64,000 bases of DNA from Blastocladiella emersonii ATCC 22665. Lineage: Eukaryota > Blastocladiomycota > Blastocladiomycetes > Blastocladiales > Blastocladiaceae. The notes beneath the pieces were generated by a model, which was not told the DNA's origin, searched no databases, and worked only from the letters and a program-made list of their open reading frames with translations. Of the stretch, positions 1 to 12,349 are shown one piece after another. Position 1 is the stretch's first letter; the number at the start of each line of letters is the position of its first letter. The stretch is from positions 1,178,001 through 1,242,000 of the forward strand of contig JANHCV010000011.1 in the NCBI GenBank assembly GCA_025594325.1, read 5' to 3'. The position numbers and the translations under genes are program-made.

Positions 1-2042
1 GGACACAGGGGTCCGACTTGGAGAGGCGCTTGAGACCCTCAACGAGCTTGGGCAGGTCGTTGGCGTTCTTGACCTCGACGGCGACCTCGACGACGGGCGA
101 GACCGAGAACTTCATGACCTTGAGGTTGTGGGCCGTCTCCGAGGTGGAGATGGTGCCCGACTTGAGCAGGAACTGGTCGACGCCGACGAGGCCGACGATG
201 TTACCGGCGGGGCAGTCGTCGATCGACTCGACCTTGCCGCCCATCATGAGCACGGTGCGCTGGACCGACTTGACGAACAGGTCCTCCTTCTTGCCCGGGA
301 TGTAGTTGGGGCCCTGGATGCGGACCTTCTGGCCACCGCGGATCGTGCCCGAGAAGACACGGCCGAAGGCGTAGAAGCGGCCCTTGTCCGACGTGGGAAC
401 CATCTTGGAGACGTAGAGCATGAGAGGGCCGTTGGGGTTGCACTCGCGGATACCGACAGCGGACTCGTCGTCGAGGGGACCCTCGTACAGGGTCTCGACA
501 CGGTAGCGCTGGGCCGTGGCGGGCGAGGGCAGGTGGATGACGATCATCTCGAGGAGGGCCTCACCGGCGGGGAGGAACTTCTTCATGACGGTCTTGAGCA
601 GGGGCTTGCCAGTGAGCTCCTTCTCGTCGTTCTTGAGGGGGATATCGAGCTTGGCGAGCATCGACGTGATCTGGTCGGCCTTAAAGTTCATGATGGCGTC
701 GAACACCTTGAAGATGGGGTCGAGCACGAACATGTTGAAGGCGCGGTCGAGCGGCTTGCCGGCGGCGTCCGTCGACTTGGACGTCCACTTCTTGGTGGCG
801 GGGTTGAAGTAGTTCTCGCCCCAGAGCTTGTTCATCATCTTGTTCTTGTCGACACCGAACTTCTTGGCGTAGCGGGCCGCGAACTGGCGCAGGGTGAAGG
901 CCCAGCCGTGGAGACCGGAGCCGAAGGCAACGGTGCCGCGGTCGGGGTAGACCTGGACGTCGCCGAGGGTGGCGTCCATGTACGTCGAGATGATGACGTT
1001 GACGTTCTCGATGACGCGCTGGAAGTTCTGGTACAGGTCCTCCTTCTCCATCTGGAGCTCGAGCAGGGCGCGGTCGACCTTGTTGATGACGAGGACGGGC
1101 TTGATGCGCTCGGTGAGGGCCTGGCGCAGGACGGTCTCGGTCTGCACGCAAACACCCTCGATGGTGTCGACGACGACGAGGGCGCCGTCGGTGACACGGA
1201 GGGCGGCCGTGACCTCGGACGAGAAGTCGACGTGTCCGGGCGAGTCGATGAGGTTGATCAGGAACTCGTTGCCGTCGGTCTTCTGCTTGATGTCGGGGAG
1301 GTCCTCCTCGGCGAGCTGGAAGTACATGGAGATGGCGGTCGACTTGATGGTGATACCGCGCTCCTGCTCGTCCTGGCGCGTGTCGGTGGCACGGGCCTCG
1401 CCGGCCTTACCGGTCGAGATGATACCGGCCTTGGACAGCAGCGAGTCGGTCAGGGTCGACTTGCCGTGGTCGACGTGGGCGATGACCGACATGTTGCGGA
1501 TGTTGGACGTCTTGTCCATCAGCTGACGGATCTGGTCTGCAGGGTCACACGCGCAACGGGTTCATCGTCAGTCGTCCGTTTCTTTTTGGGGAACCGTCGA
1601 GGACGGCGGTTTGGCCGTCTAGAGCAGCGTTTTCGTCGGGCGGCGAGGGTTGGGCGAGACGGCGGCGGACGAGAGACCACGGGTCGGCGAGCGGATGGTC
1701 TAGCACGCCGCGACGGCCGCGCCCGAGGCCACAACGACACGGCGACCAGCGACGCCACCGACGGCGTTTCCGCAGGCGGCGACGGCGCTGACGTTGGTGG
1801 CGACGGCGCTGACGTTGGTGGCGAGTAGCGTCGCGGCGTCGTCGTCGTCCGCGCGGCGAGTGCACAGGACTTCGGGTTGCGGAAGTCGTCACGGCGAGCC
1901 ATCCGCGTGGCCAGCCGTCCGTCCGGCCGGTCCGTTCGTCGGTCCGGTTTTTGGACCGCCACTCGTCCGTTTCTCGACGAAAAACGCTTCTTTTCGGCCA
2001 GAACGCCCGGGGAAGCAGCGTACCGATCGTGAAGTTGACCAT
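1..2042 (-). CDS. EF2: Translation elongation factor 2 (EF2), 5' part, runs off left edge
   Basis: EF2 is the ribosomal GTPase that drives translocation. Exon 1 (2042-2024) encodes MVNFTI plus one base. A 487-bp intron (2023-1537, GTACGC...TGCAG) follows, and exon 2 (1536 to 1) continues DQIRQLMDK. Exon 2 shows the G1 P-loop AHVDHGKST, the switch region ERGITIKST, the G3 motif [11 protein letters not shown] and the G4 motif NKVD. Domain II follows ([20 protein letters not shown]). The last codons seen read LSKSDPCV, so domains III-V and the diphthamide histidine lie outside the window. The start is fixed by the universal EF2 N-terminus and the clean splice phase. The intron is far longer than every other one in the window. 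Exon 1 and the upstream DNA are duplicated at 13753-14927. Confidence 0.97.
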
Positions 2043-3060
2043 CTTGACGGCGTTTTCCTTTTAAACGAGATGGGGGTGTCGATAAAAGGTGGGTGCTCGA
2101 AGAGAAGGAGCAGACCTTGGCGGTGGCCCCGCCTTCTTGAGCTGGCGGCCACCTCGCGCCTCGCACCCGCCGAACCCCCCAACTGGACGCCACTCGCCGT
2201 CAGCCACTCGCCGCCCGCTGCTGGCTTCTCGTTGGTCAGTCAGTTCGTCACTGGCCACTCACTGCTGCCCTCGCTCGCGCTGCTGCCCTCGCTCGGCGGC
2301 GGACGGCCCGGCCCTTCCCGCTCCTCTCCCTGCCCGCGCCGCGCCGCGCCGAGCCGAGCGTCTCCCATCCGTTGCCCGACCCGCCCGCGCGATGCTCGCC
2401 GGCCCTGATCTCCACAGACGAAGCTCATGCACACTGACGGCAGCAACGTGCCGAGTCAGAGTCGAGTCAGCACTCCTACCACGCGTCGCCCTCGTAAGTG
2501 AGTCGCGAGGGACTCGAATGGACCTGCCGGCCGAGGCGTGTTGCGTCGCGTCGCGTCGCGTCGCGAACCGAGCGAGCATCTGGTCGCGGACCACGCAGGT
2601 CGACGCCGGCCAGCTCGCCGCGGCGCGAAGTGAGGGACTCGACTCGCGGCGGTGTACGGGCGCGACGACGGGCTCGCAGCGGCTGGGTCGTCGCGTCGTG
2701 TGGCGGGGGAGGTCGGGGGATAAGCGGTCGTATCGTGACGACATAAGGGAGTATCGGTAGCGGACGAGGCCACCGGGACCGCGAGCTTGGGCGAGGTGCA
2801 GCGACACGACCTGCCTCGCGCGTGGTCAGAGTGCTTAGGGATGGGTGCTCTCATGAATAGCCAGTGTCAGCCAAGTGTACCGCACGCGGGCTCAGCGGCG
2901 GCGCGAACAGGGCCGCTGGTAATAGACGCGTCCTCCGCGGCACACGAGTCCATGGTGGACCGTCACTGCGATTTTGGGCGGATCTTGACGCTGTGCCTTG
3001 ACGCGTTGCGCCATCAGGTGTCGGATCACTCAGCCGCTCTCGCCCAAACCTCGCTGTCCA
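1889..3060. repeat. EF2 promoter/exon-1 segment, copy A of an inverted duplication
   Basis: Position x in this segment pairs with position 16816-x of the other strand at 13756-14927. All six reading frames are conserved over the whole length, so the copies look identical or nearly so. The segment holds about 340 bp of EF2 intron 1 and exon 1 on one side (1889 to 2042, intron part 1889-2023) and roughly 1 kb of upstream DNA. A TTTAAAAGG box lies just before the EF2 ATG on the minus strand, and CTTTTATCG about 20 bp further upstream. Outside the identical block, 3061-3115 keeps only about 75-80% similarity to 10440-10501, on the far side of the transposon. Confidence 0.93.
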
Positions 3061-3115
3061 AGCTCGCCCACACCCTTGAAACCATCGATTCCCCTCCCGC
3101 TCATGGAAACGTGTC

Positions 3116-6100
3116 GAACCCATTTTGGAGTGGAAGCAGAAGTGGTAGCTACATCAGCTGGCCTCGCTCGCGGCCGCAGAAGAAGCGCGTCAGCTGGTCG
3201 TCATGGACCTTGTCGCGTGCCCACCCAGCACACTGGCGCTCGTCAGATAAGTCTTGGTCGCCGTGCTGAGCGGCAAGCTAGCATGCTGGCGAAAAGTGAA
3301 GTGAAGTGGAACCAGATCGGCGTGAATATAAAAGAGCTTGACGCGCGCGCCACAGCCTTGTTGACCACGGCGTCGTTGATGCTGCTCGCGAAGCGGGCGG
3401 TCGTCGTCGCCGGATTGCCGCCGTTTCGACTCGAAGCACAATGGACCAGGAGTCAGCTCTACTAGTGCAGCGCAGCGGGCGAGCGAGGCGTGAGTGATCG
3501 ATCATCGGCTAATGAGCGGGAGTTGCGGCGGCCCAGGAAAACACGTTCCATGATGGACGACGACCTGCTGCGCCGCCGCCGACACGACCACGACAACGAC
3601 TTGGACTCGAGCGTGCGGGTGCGTAGCTCGAGGATGAGAGTCGTTGGTTCGTGTCGCGCGCTCCGAGCCCAATCATGTCGCGCGCGGGTCATGAGCCATA
3701 GTCGATGCCCTCCGCGGCCATGGCCACAGCGCGAGGCCACGGACACGTGCTGCTGGGCTGGACGATGGCGAACGCGAATGCGTGGCGAGGGCGTCGAGGT
3801 TGCCGAAGCAGCAGATGGGCGACCACGAGGAAGATGATCCGGACACGCTTGAGGAAGAGAGGAGGAGCGACGGTGGCGATACGAATCGATCGACAAACTT
3901 TGTTGAGCGTGCAGCGCGCGCGTCAGTCCACCGTATTTGCAGCAACCACTGCACCCGGAAGAGATGGAGCGTACCATCACGGAATCGAGCCGTGATTGTC
4001 GCGCAGCACCGCTGGTCGCGGCGGCAGAGTCGAAGATGGAGGCGAGTACGGGCGCGCGGAGGAAGAAGGACTCGAAGCCGGTCGAGTCGGCTACACGGTG
4101 GATGCAGTCGCGCGGCTCGGTCAGTATGAGCCGCCGTGCGGATGGTCCCGTCTCGTCTCGGCCACGCGTACCGATATCATCGAGTTGCGGTGTGGTCCGC
4201 CCGTGGCCGCGGTTCTCCTTGAGCTTGACCTCGCTCGTCTCGGTCGGCGCGTACATGACTCGGAGCGGTGGTGGAGATGCAGCCGAGGCCGTCCGTGTAC
4301 GAGTACGAGGCGAGCAGCTGGCCGCGAGCGAGAGATCAACGACGCGGTAGCTCGTTGTTAAGCGGTACAGCGCGCGCGTAAACACGAGTCGGGTCGATGC
4401 GAGCGAGGAGGAGAAGTAGCGCGACTTCCATCAACTACTGGTCGCGGAGAACAGATGTCAGCGATCACGGACTCGGCGGACGGACACGATCGGAAGAAGA
4501 GGGCGCCACGTTCCAGGTCTGCTGCTCGAGTGCTGTTGCTGAGTGTCGGTCGACTCGTCGGTGCCTTGGGTCGTCGGCTCATGGATTGTGAACTCGCCGT
4601 GCAGCCCGTTGTCGTTCACGCTGATCTCGATCGTGCAGCTCTTGGCCGTCGCCGCTGCGCGAAGCGAAGCCGAGGTTGTCGAAGGCCGCGAATAGTAGCT
4701 CTTGAGCTCGCAGGCGGGATGCTCGCTCGGGTGCGTGCCGTAGTAGTCGTTGGAGTAGTCGTCGCTGCTGTTGTCACGCTCCGACGGACCTCGTCTGGCC
4801 GTGTTCCGTTCGGGAGATTTCAGTCCTCTACATTCGAACGACGCGTCAGTTTCCAGCAACGACGCGGTGGCAAAGGATCCGGAGCGTGCCTCCGCAGTAG
4901 TAGCGGTAGCACTGTCCACTGGTGCAGCGGCGGCGGACGCGCACACGGCAACGTCGGCGGTGCGCGATGATGCTGACCTGGATCGACTTGACGCGCTAGC
5001 GCGAGGCGGAATCACGATGATGCGCGCACACGCAATGGCCATGGACATGACGGCAGCAGCGGAAGCGCTTGCAAGAGAGAGACGCGCAAGTACTTGGTCA
5101 AGGCTCACACAATGGGCTTCTAGCGCAGAGCGCAGGGCGAGCGAGTGGTGCGTGAGTGAGTGATCGGCCAACTTCGCACGAGTGAGAGATCCAGCGCGAC
5201 ACGTCCCAGGTTGACGTTGACCTGCGACCCCGCTGTGTGACGCTCGCCGCCGACTTGAGCTGGTCGTCCACATCGCGGCGCGTTGTGTCGTGGCTGGCCG
5301 GAGCTTGGAGGTCGACGCGCGCGTGGTGTGTTGTCGCGGAAGTCGATGAAGTCGATGAAGTCGACTCGTAGAAGGCGAGTCGCAGTTGTTGAGAGTACCG
5401 TATTGAGTCAGCTGGGCCGAGGACCGCTGCTGACGACCGAGATGGCGGCGGCCGTTGCAGTTCCAGAACGACCGACGCCGAGGCGCCCTGCCGCTTGAAG
5501 TCGTCGCAGGGGGGGAAGTTGAGCTTCGACGACGGCGACGAGTACGTGAGGCTCAGCCCGGCTCGACCCAGCTCGACCCGGCGCCGCGCGTAGTATCGTT
5601 CGGTTGAGAAGTCGTAGCGTCGTACTCGCCCTAGCCATGAGCGACGCGTCAGTCACGATTCTGTGGGTGGCAGCAAGCGCTTTGCGCGTACCATACGCTA
5701 CCCCTCGACTCGGCTTGAACTCGGTGCGCGTGGTCTCGGGCATGGACGACGACGATGGCCATCTTGGACTGCTGCTCCTTGCTGGACGACCCGCGGCCCA
5801 AGCGAGTCTTCATGACCACGACCATGGCCATGGCCATGGCCGCGCGCTCGATCTCGAACAGCGAGTGAGCTCTCGAGCGGGTTTGCGTCGAGCTTCTCGG
5901 TGAGCGCGAGATTCTTGAAGATGAGCGAGAGCTGGCCCACGCCACGCCCAATGCTGCCGCTGCCCTTGAACGCGCACGTGATGGTTCCTGGTCGTGGTGT
6001 GTTGTCGCCGAGGAGCGCCAGCGCCTCGATCGCGGAACACGGCGAGGATCTGGAGAAATACAGCAACAGAATGAGGTGAGTGATCATCGTTCATACTTAC

Positions 6101-8949
6101 GTGGCGACCGACGCGAATCGACACGCGTACCATCCATGCAGGGCGATGTACGCCGCCCGCCCGCCGACTTGGACTCGCGCCGCACCGCCGCACGGTCGGT
6201 AGAGCGTCGAGCGTCGAGCGTCATGCCGTATGTTGAACGTGAGCGTCGAGCGCGGCCGACTTGAGGCGTCGTTGTAGCGTGCTGCCGTAGTAGTCGAGCG
6301 ACTCGGTCCCTCGAACTTGCGCGCACAACCCCCGCCGCGGGCAGCCGCGCAACGGTTGCTACAGGATCGGACGTGGGTAAGCGACGAGTGCGTGGCGGTC
6401 ACTACGAGACTATGAAAACTCGTACCGTCGCTCTGCTTGAGAGGCAAACGTCGAGAGGAAGCGGCCTTGCTGCGAGAACTGGGCGAGAAACACGAGGAAC
6501 GGCACATGGCCGCGCGACAGCCCGTCATCGCCGCAGCCAGCACGCCCGAATGCGAGCTTGAAGTCGTCGCTGCTACGCGGAAGCCGCCGACCCAGGTCAG
6601 TGACAAGCCGAGCGATGGCTGCCGTGAAAACGCGCGTACCGTCACCGAGTCGTTGCTGCCGCATCGGGATCGACGCGATCCGGTTCGAGCTTGACCTGCA
6701 TCTTGACGCATCGATCAACGACGGCGACGCGTTTCGATGACAGCGCCACGAGTCGGAGCAAGTACCAGCCTGACGTTGAGGAGGAGGAGCGTGGATGCCT
6801 GCCTGGAACGATGCGCGCGTCGCGTCGCGTCAGCAGATGCCGCGAAGCGGCCCTTTTCGTACCAGATGTAGCAAAAGCGCCGCCGAACATGATCGAGGAC
6901 CCGCGGAGGCGAAGAGTTGGATGCGGAGGGCGCGTGGCGACGCTCGGTCGGTATACACAGGTGGATGCGTGGGTCAGCATCGACGGCGACCCACGGACTT
7001 GACCGTCCCCGTACCGGAGCCAGGATAGAGCGGATGGTGCTGCACGGCGGTGTGAAGGGAGTGCCGCCACCCCGCGCGTCTCGTGCGACGAGTGGTTGTG
7101 GTGCACGGAGCCCTGGACGGTTCGTGGCGGCGTCAATGTAACGGGCTGCTCGCGCGCGTCGACACGCGCGTACCTCGGTACGGGCGGCGCGTGCGTCGAG
7201 TAGTTGCGGGTGGTATCGCAGCGGATCGCGCGCGGAAGGGGAATAGTTGATGGCATCGCAAGGAGTAGACGTGGTGTGACGAGAGAAAAAGTTTGCTCTA
7301 CGCGTCGGTGCGACGCGTTTCTGGATACAAAGCGCGAGTGGCGCGTCTCCCCGACGCGTCTCTCACGGCTGCGGGACAATTTCGCGTGCACACCTGACCC
7401 CGCTGACCGCGAAGCGCTGCGATTTTCGCCTCGCGTCCGCCCGAGAACCGATTATCGAGGTTCTACCAAGTCTCTTGCGTCGGCACTTGCGCTCAGCACC
7501 TGCACCAGCGCTGCGAGAGCACTCCCAAGCTTCTGCGTCTCAACTCGAGCGCGTTGCGCCACAGCCGCACGCGACGTGGCGTCACCGCACTTCTCACGAA
7601 CGCTTCCGCTGGCGGCCGCTTCTCCCCCTCGACGGCGCGTTCACAGGCGTCCCGCGGTATCATGGACCGCACTTAACCTCCGCGACTGTTTGCAACGGTG
7701 CTCGTGCGGCCGCCTTGGCAGGCTCCCGAGCGCGCAGCGGGCAGGACTCGGATTGTCGGTGTCGCGGGCACGGCAGCCCCGATCGGCACCCATGAGATTG
7801 ATAGACATTGTCCACGACTCGCTGGGGCAGTCATACGGGAGAGGATCCGGCTTCGAGTAGACTCCGCGGGTCTGCTCCAGCATGGCATGCTGGAGCACGC
7901 GCGCGTCGGTCAGGCTGATCGACGCGCGCCTTCGCCACGGCTTGCTGCACTCGCACTGCAGCTTCGCTCGCATCCATATCACATCTCCATCTTCTTCGTG
8001 GCGCTCATGACTGAGTACGGTTGCCCGAGTCGTGTCGCAGCAACACATCCGCCTCAGCCCGTTGCCAACCACTCGCCTCGCCGTCCCGCAGCGTCGCCGG
8101 TGGGTCTGAGTGCCGCCTTCCATTTTGCTTCATGTGGTCGTGCGAGAAAGCGTTGACCGGCGAGCGCTTCCCGATGTCCAGCGACGCGTTCCGATGCAAC
8201 AGACACGCCGTTGCCCGCTTCGGCACGCGTCGTCTCCGTGCGAACACCAACCGACCGCGTCGGCTCACGCGATCGTTGCCGACTTCTTCCTCGTGGGTCG
8301 CTCGCGAAACGCGCCCGAGAGTGGCGAGACGTGCCCCTCACGATGTGAGTTGTTGGTGAGCCTGGCGTCATGAACGCCGCGTCGAGGCGGCCGCCGCCCT
8401 CTCCCTCTGACGCCACTCCGCCGCGAACGCACCGAATGAAACGCAACCGTTACTTGCTACATTCTGTCCCCCGGGTGTCCTTCGCGCCCTGGTCGCCGCA
8501 AAATGGCCGGATCCGGCGCTGCCGGCGCTGTGTGTGTCGCACGGCCGCACCGTGCTCCGCCTGAGCTCCGCGGCGTCGATCATTACACGCACCGTGCCGG
8601 CAGGCCCTCGCACATCTGTATACCAGGATTTAAGGTCTAGACCGCTTCCGCGGTCGCCCCGCTGCACTTACGCGTGCGTGTGAGCCAAGGCCCTGCTCGT
8701 CCGCGTCGCTGTATCGGTCTGGGGCATGGGCTTCAGCAGTCCACCGGTGCCTTTCGTGTGGACCGAATACGCCCTTGACCATTGCTACGACGCGTTGGCG
8801 GCGCGAGTGAACTGTGCGAGACATGGCTGCGAGACATCCCGTGCCTGTCACTCGCGTCGCGGAGCGCGATCAAGCTTCTTGCGCTTCACCCTGCTCTGAG
8901 TGGAGAACGGACGACGGTGTATCGCATACAATTATCCCCACCCACCTTC
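3116..8949. other. Gene-poor region, no recognisable gene
   Basis: About 5.8 kb with only short, low-complexity Arg/Ser/Ala-rich open frames on both strands. No conserved domain, reverse transcriptase, integrase or splice-supported gene was recognised. The least random stretch is on the minus strand around 4550-4750, which could encode AKSCTIEISVNDNGLHGEF followed by an acidic Gln/Ser-rich tail. A Met-led hydrophobic segment (MSMAIACARIIVI) lies upstream at about 5050. I could not join these into a gene. A short CATGGCCATGGCC-type simple repeat lies near 5815-5850. Confidence 0.5.
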
Positions 8950-10290
8950 TCAGATATAAAACTCCGGACTTTCAAGCCGCCCGCGCTGCTTGACCCTGCC
9001 CGGCGCCCCGCCCGCGGGCGGGAACAGGGGGTACTTGTACGCGGCGAGCAGGAGGTCCTTAATCGCGGGCCACGCCATAACCTGGTGCGTGCGCTCGACG
9101 GTGCCTGACAGGTACTCCTTGCGCATCAGCGGGAACCGGATCAGCCGCACCAGCTCCGTCATGACCACCTGGTGCTCGGCCGTCGCCGCCTGCGACCACT
9201 GCAGCGGCCACACGCCACTGGCGCCGCCGGTGGTGCTGCGGGGAGAGCCGAGCGGGTCGAACGGCGACTTGAGCGGCGACGTGGCGACCGACACGAGCGA
9301 CGCGGGCGGCGGGTGGTGGGTGAAGGCGGTGGTGGTGGTCAGCGGGCTCGTGTTGCTGCGGCCCGGCGACGCGAACCGACCGCCGCTGCCGCCGAACCCA
9401 CTCGACCCCGTGGACCCGAGCCCGAGCGTCGAGTCGCCTACACTGCCCGCAGCGCTCCCACCCGTCCCCGTCCCCGCCGCGGGCGTACGCGCGGGCGCCG
9501 AGTGCATGCGGTCGTGCGGGAACTGGCCCGCCGCCGATGCCGTCGCGGCACCGGGACCCGCCGCCATCTGCGCGGCCGGCGGCGGGCGCAGCGGGTCGTC
9601 GGAATCGAGCGTTGGGTCGTCCGCGAGGAACGCGTCGAGCGCCGACTCGGCCGCAAGAGCTGACAGCGACCCTGCCTGTGCACCCGCGTCTTCCTGCGTC
9701 TCGCCAGAGCCGCCGTCCACATTGAGCTCGGTCAGCACGCGCTGCTTCGGCGACCCCGCGCGCTCGACGTCAACCTCGAGCGACGGGAGGTTGGGCTACG
9801 GGAACACAGGCGAGTGGACTTCGCCGTGCTGCGTGCCTGTAGCGGCGGTCGGTAATGGACCCCATGGCGATACAGGCGCCGCGCTGAACCCGGCCGCGGC
9901 GCCGCTCGTCTCGTGGACGAGTGTGCCGGGGATTACAAGCGGGCGCGTGCGCGCAGCACGCGCCCTGGTACTGCCGCCTCCGTCTTCGAAGCGAGCGGGG
10001 ATCCGCTCAGCGAAGAAGTTGATCACGGGCTCCCCGGACTCGACGTTAAGGCGGGCCGCCAACAGGACGGAGCGCATCAGGTCGGGCGTAATCCCGGCGA
10101 TACCCTCCTTGACCTGCTGCGCGGCGAGCAGGACGACCGGTTGTACAGGAAGTCGCCGCCGCCGGCGGTCGTGGTGACAGACGCGTGGCGCGAGCGCGCG
10201 AGCTGTGCGGGCGACCTGACCACGTTCTCGCCGTCGGCGCCGCCGCCCGCAAAGGCGAGTAGCGACAAGGAGGCGCGACTCACGGACGAA
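8950..10290 (-). pseudogene. BTB/BACK-type protein gene, 5'-truncated and frame-broken
   Basis: The C-terminal 70 residues (minus strand, ending 8950) contain LVRLIRFPLMRKEYLSG and LLLAAYKYPLFPP, the signature of the BACK helices found after BTB domains in fungal and animal adaptor proteins. A Gly/Ser/Thr/Pro-rich linker of about 170 residues precedes it. Upstream, AAQQVKEGIAGITPDLMRS and VINFFAERIPARFED lie in the same frame but are separated from the linker by a TAG at 9798-9796. That TAG is either a nonsense codon or the end of a 78-bp intron starting GTATCG. A further frame change occurs near 10140, where an N-terminal piece (GGGDFLYN) sits in another frame. The 5' end is lost at the repeat/transposon junction near 10440. 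Probably a dead or dying gene; BACK assignment moderate. Confidence 0.5.
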
Positions 10291-10501
10291 TAGGGTGCAA
10301 AGGCGGTCAAAGTGACACGCGAGAAACGCCAACGCACGCTGTCCCGTCGTGACGAAGCCGAGTTGGCAGCAGCCGTCGCGACTGCCGCTTGGACAAAGCA
10401 CGAGGGGTAACTTCGGAGCATGATGCGAGTTGCGACAATTGCTCACTGAAAACGCTTCCAAGAGCGGGATAAGATCGATGGTTTTTAGGGTATGAGTGAG
10501 C

Positions 10502-10504
10502 TTA
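10502..10504. repeat. Target site duplication TTA, left
   Basis: TTA directly before the left terminus of the transposon, matched by TTA at 13750-13752. A 3-bp TTA/TAA duplication is the hallmark of PIF/Harbinger insertion. Confidence 0.9.
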
Positions 10505-10519
10505 GGGCCCGTTTGGTTC
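10505..10519 (+). repeat. Left terminal inverted repeat of Harbinger element
   Basis: GGGCCCGTTTGGTTC, exact inverse of 13735-13749. The GGGCC start is typical of PIF/Harbinger and Tourist-like elements. Confidence 0.93.
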
Positions 10520-10718
10520 AGATCAGGTGGATCAGCTGAAAAAGTTGCCACGTTTCACCTCACCCCCGTTCATCTCAGCGGCCGTGCGAACCAAACGCCC
10601 CGCTGGATGAACCCCCCCCCCCCCCGCAATAAAATCTTTCCCACCTCTTTGCAGCCGCACTTATTGCAACGAATCAACACCTAACCTCACGCATCGTGTT
10701 CTCGAGCCCTCAAACAAC

Positions 10719-12036
10719 ATGGGCAAGGGATACAACCGCAAGCTGCGCGGCCTAATGCTCACAGCCGCCCTCGCTCTCCTGCGACGTCTCGCTGCTCGCA
10801 ACGAGCGCCGCTCCTGGGAGCCTATCCGCACGTCCACGCTTTCCGGCGAGTCGTGGGTTTAAGAGCTGCTGACGTGCAACAGCGAAACGCGTTTTTCGGA
10901 AATCGCCCGTATGCCCCGCGAGACCTTCAAGGCCATCTGCCGCCTGTTCCGCGACCGTGGCCTTCTCGCCGACGGCCGCGAGCTGTCCGTCGAGGCGCGC
11001 TTCATGGTTTTTCTTGTCATGGCCGGCGAGGGCAGCACCAACCGCAACCTCAGGGAGCGGTTCCAAATCTCTGGCGAGACCGCGTCCAGGGTTCTGAAGC
11101 AAGTGCTCGACGCTCTGTACCGCCTGATGCCCGAGTTCATTGTCCAGCCGTCCGATTCTACGCCCGTGCATGAGCGCATCGCCCACGACCCGAAATACGC
11201 TCCGTTCCAGAACGCGGTCGGCGCGCTTGACGGAACGCACATCCCGTTTGTTGTGCCCGCCAAGCTTCACGACTCGTTCCGAAACCGCAAGGGGACCATA
11301 TACTCAAATGTCCTCGCTGCCTGCGACTTTGACTTGAACTTCACCTACGTTCTCGCAGGGTGGGAGGGCAAGGCGCACGACTCGCGCGTGCTCTCGGACG
11401 CCTTCGCCCGTGGGTTCAAGATCCCCGCCGGCCGCTTCTACCTCGCCGACGGCGGCTACGCAAACCGCACGTCCATCATCGTGCCCTTCAGCGGTACCCG
11501 CTATCATCTTCGCGAGTTTGCCCGCGGCAAGGATGGGTACGTTCTCACTGCCATGACCATCACGTTGGCGCCATCTCATCTGCTTCACCAACGTACGTAG
11601 AGTTAAGAACCGCGAAGAGCTTTTCAATCTGCGTCACGCGTCGCTCCGCAACTCCATTGAGCATATCTTTGGCGTGCTCAAGAAGCGGTTCCGCGTCCTC
11701 TCGATTGGCGCGGCCTACCCAATCAAGACTCAAGTCAAGCTTGTGTACGCGCTCTGCACGCTGCACAACATGATCAACAAGTGGAACCAAGGCGGCGACG
11801 CCTTCTTTCGCGACGCCGAGACGGAGCTCCGGCGCGCGCGGGACGCGGCGCGTGAGGCGCCAGTGCGTGGGCGCGAGCCCCTGGACGACGAGAACGAGGA
11901 GGACGACGAGGCCGCTGTCCTCGAGGCCTCGCTGGACGGAGCTCGTCAGCGCGGTATCTCGCTTCGGAACCGCGTCGCAAATGTTCTTTGGACCGAGTAC
12001 AGGCGCGTCATGGCCGCTCGTGGGACCCGTCTTTGA
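10719..12036 (+). pseudogene. PIF/Harbinger DDE transposase with premature stop
   Basis: Catalyses cut-and-paste transposition. Exon 1 is 10719-11536, a 64-bp intron (11537-11600, GTACGT...GTAG) follows, and exon 2 is 11601-12036. The DDE_4-type core is clear: first Asp in GALDGTHIPF, second Asp in FYLADGGYANR, and Glu in RNSIEHIFGVLKKRFRVL across the intron. It is preceded by a helix-turn-helix-like segment (LRERFQISGETASRVL). The N-terminal 47 codons (MGKGYNRKL...SGESWV) read in frame into TAA at 10860-10862 and then on into ELLTCNSETRFSEIARMPRETF. The stop therefore interrupts a conserved block, the W-ELL motif usual before the transposase core. A downstream Met at 10911 could give a truncated product that keeps the DDE triad. 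The acidic Arg-rich C-tail is variable in the family. Confidence 0.9.
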
Positions 12037-12349
12037 AGGCGCGAAATAATTGTTGTACCCGCATGCATGCTGTAATATACTGATTTGTCAAGTACTATAA
12101 CGTTAGATAAGCGATTCCAGATGATTTGACGCGTCGCTGAGGTCAGAACGCATCGGTGGAGACGCGTCGATCAATCACGTGACGTGCGAGACACTTTGAG
12201 AACCACGCGTTTCTCAACGAGTCGCGTCATTTTCGAGCGAAGGGTAACGATTGAAGATACGATGGACACAAAGCCAGATGTATTGGACACAAATGGGCGA
12301 GAACAAGGCCAGGAAGCAACGCGAGGGGAGGGGGACATGTGCGAGAGAG

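Noticed and set aside
128-1828. 566-codon plus-strand frame opposite EF2
   Set aside because: It is the antisense shadow of EF2 exon 2 in GC-rich DNA; the minus strand gives an unmistakable EF2 sequence with correct splicing.
4458-5273. Minus-strand frame as a secreted protein
   Set aside because: One stretch looks protein-like, but a hydrophobic start and the rest could not be linked in a consistent model.
3116-8949. LTR or LINE retrotransposon remnants in the gene-poor block
   Set aside because: No reverse transcriptase, RNase H or integrase motifs and no paired LTRs were found in any frame.
8990-10177. 395-codon plus-strand frame
   Set aside because: Low-complexity antisense of the BTB/BACK-type gene; no domain, and the minus strand carries the conserved BACK block.
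11537-11600. Stop codon at the end of transposase exon 1 as a second inactivating mutation
   Set aside because: A standard 64-bp GT-AG intron removes it and restores the RNSIEHIFGVLKKRF region in frame.
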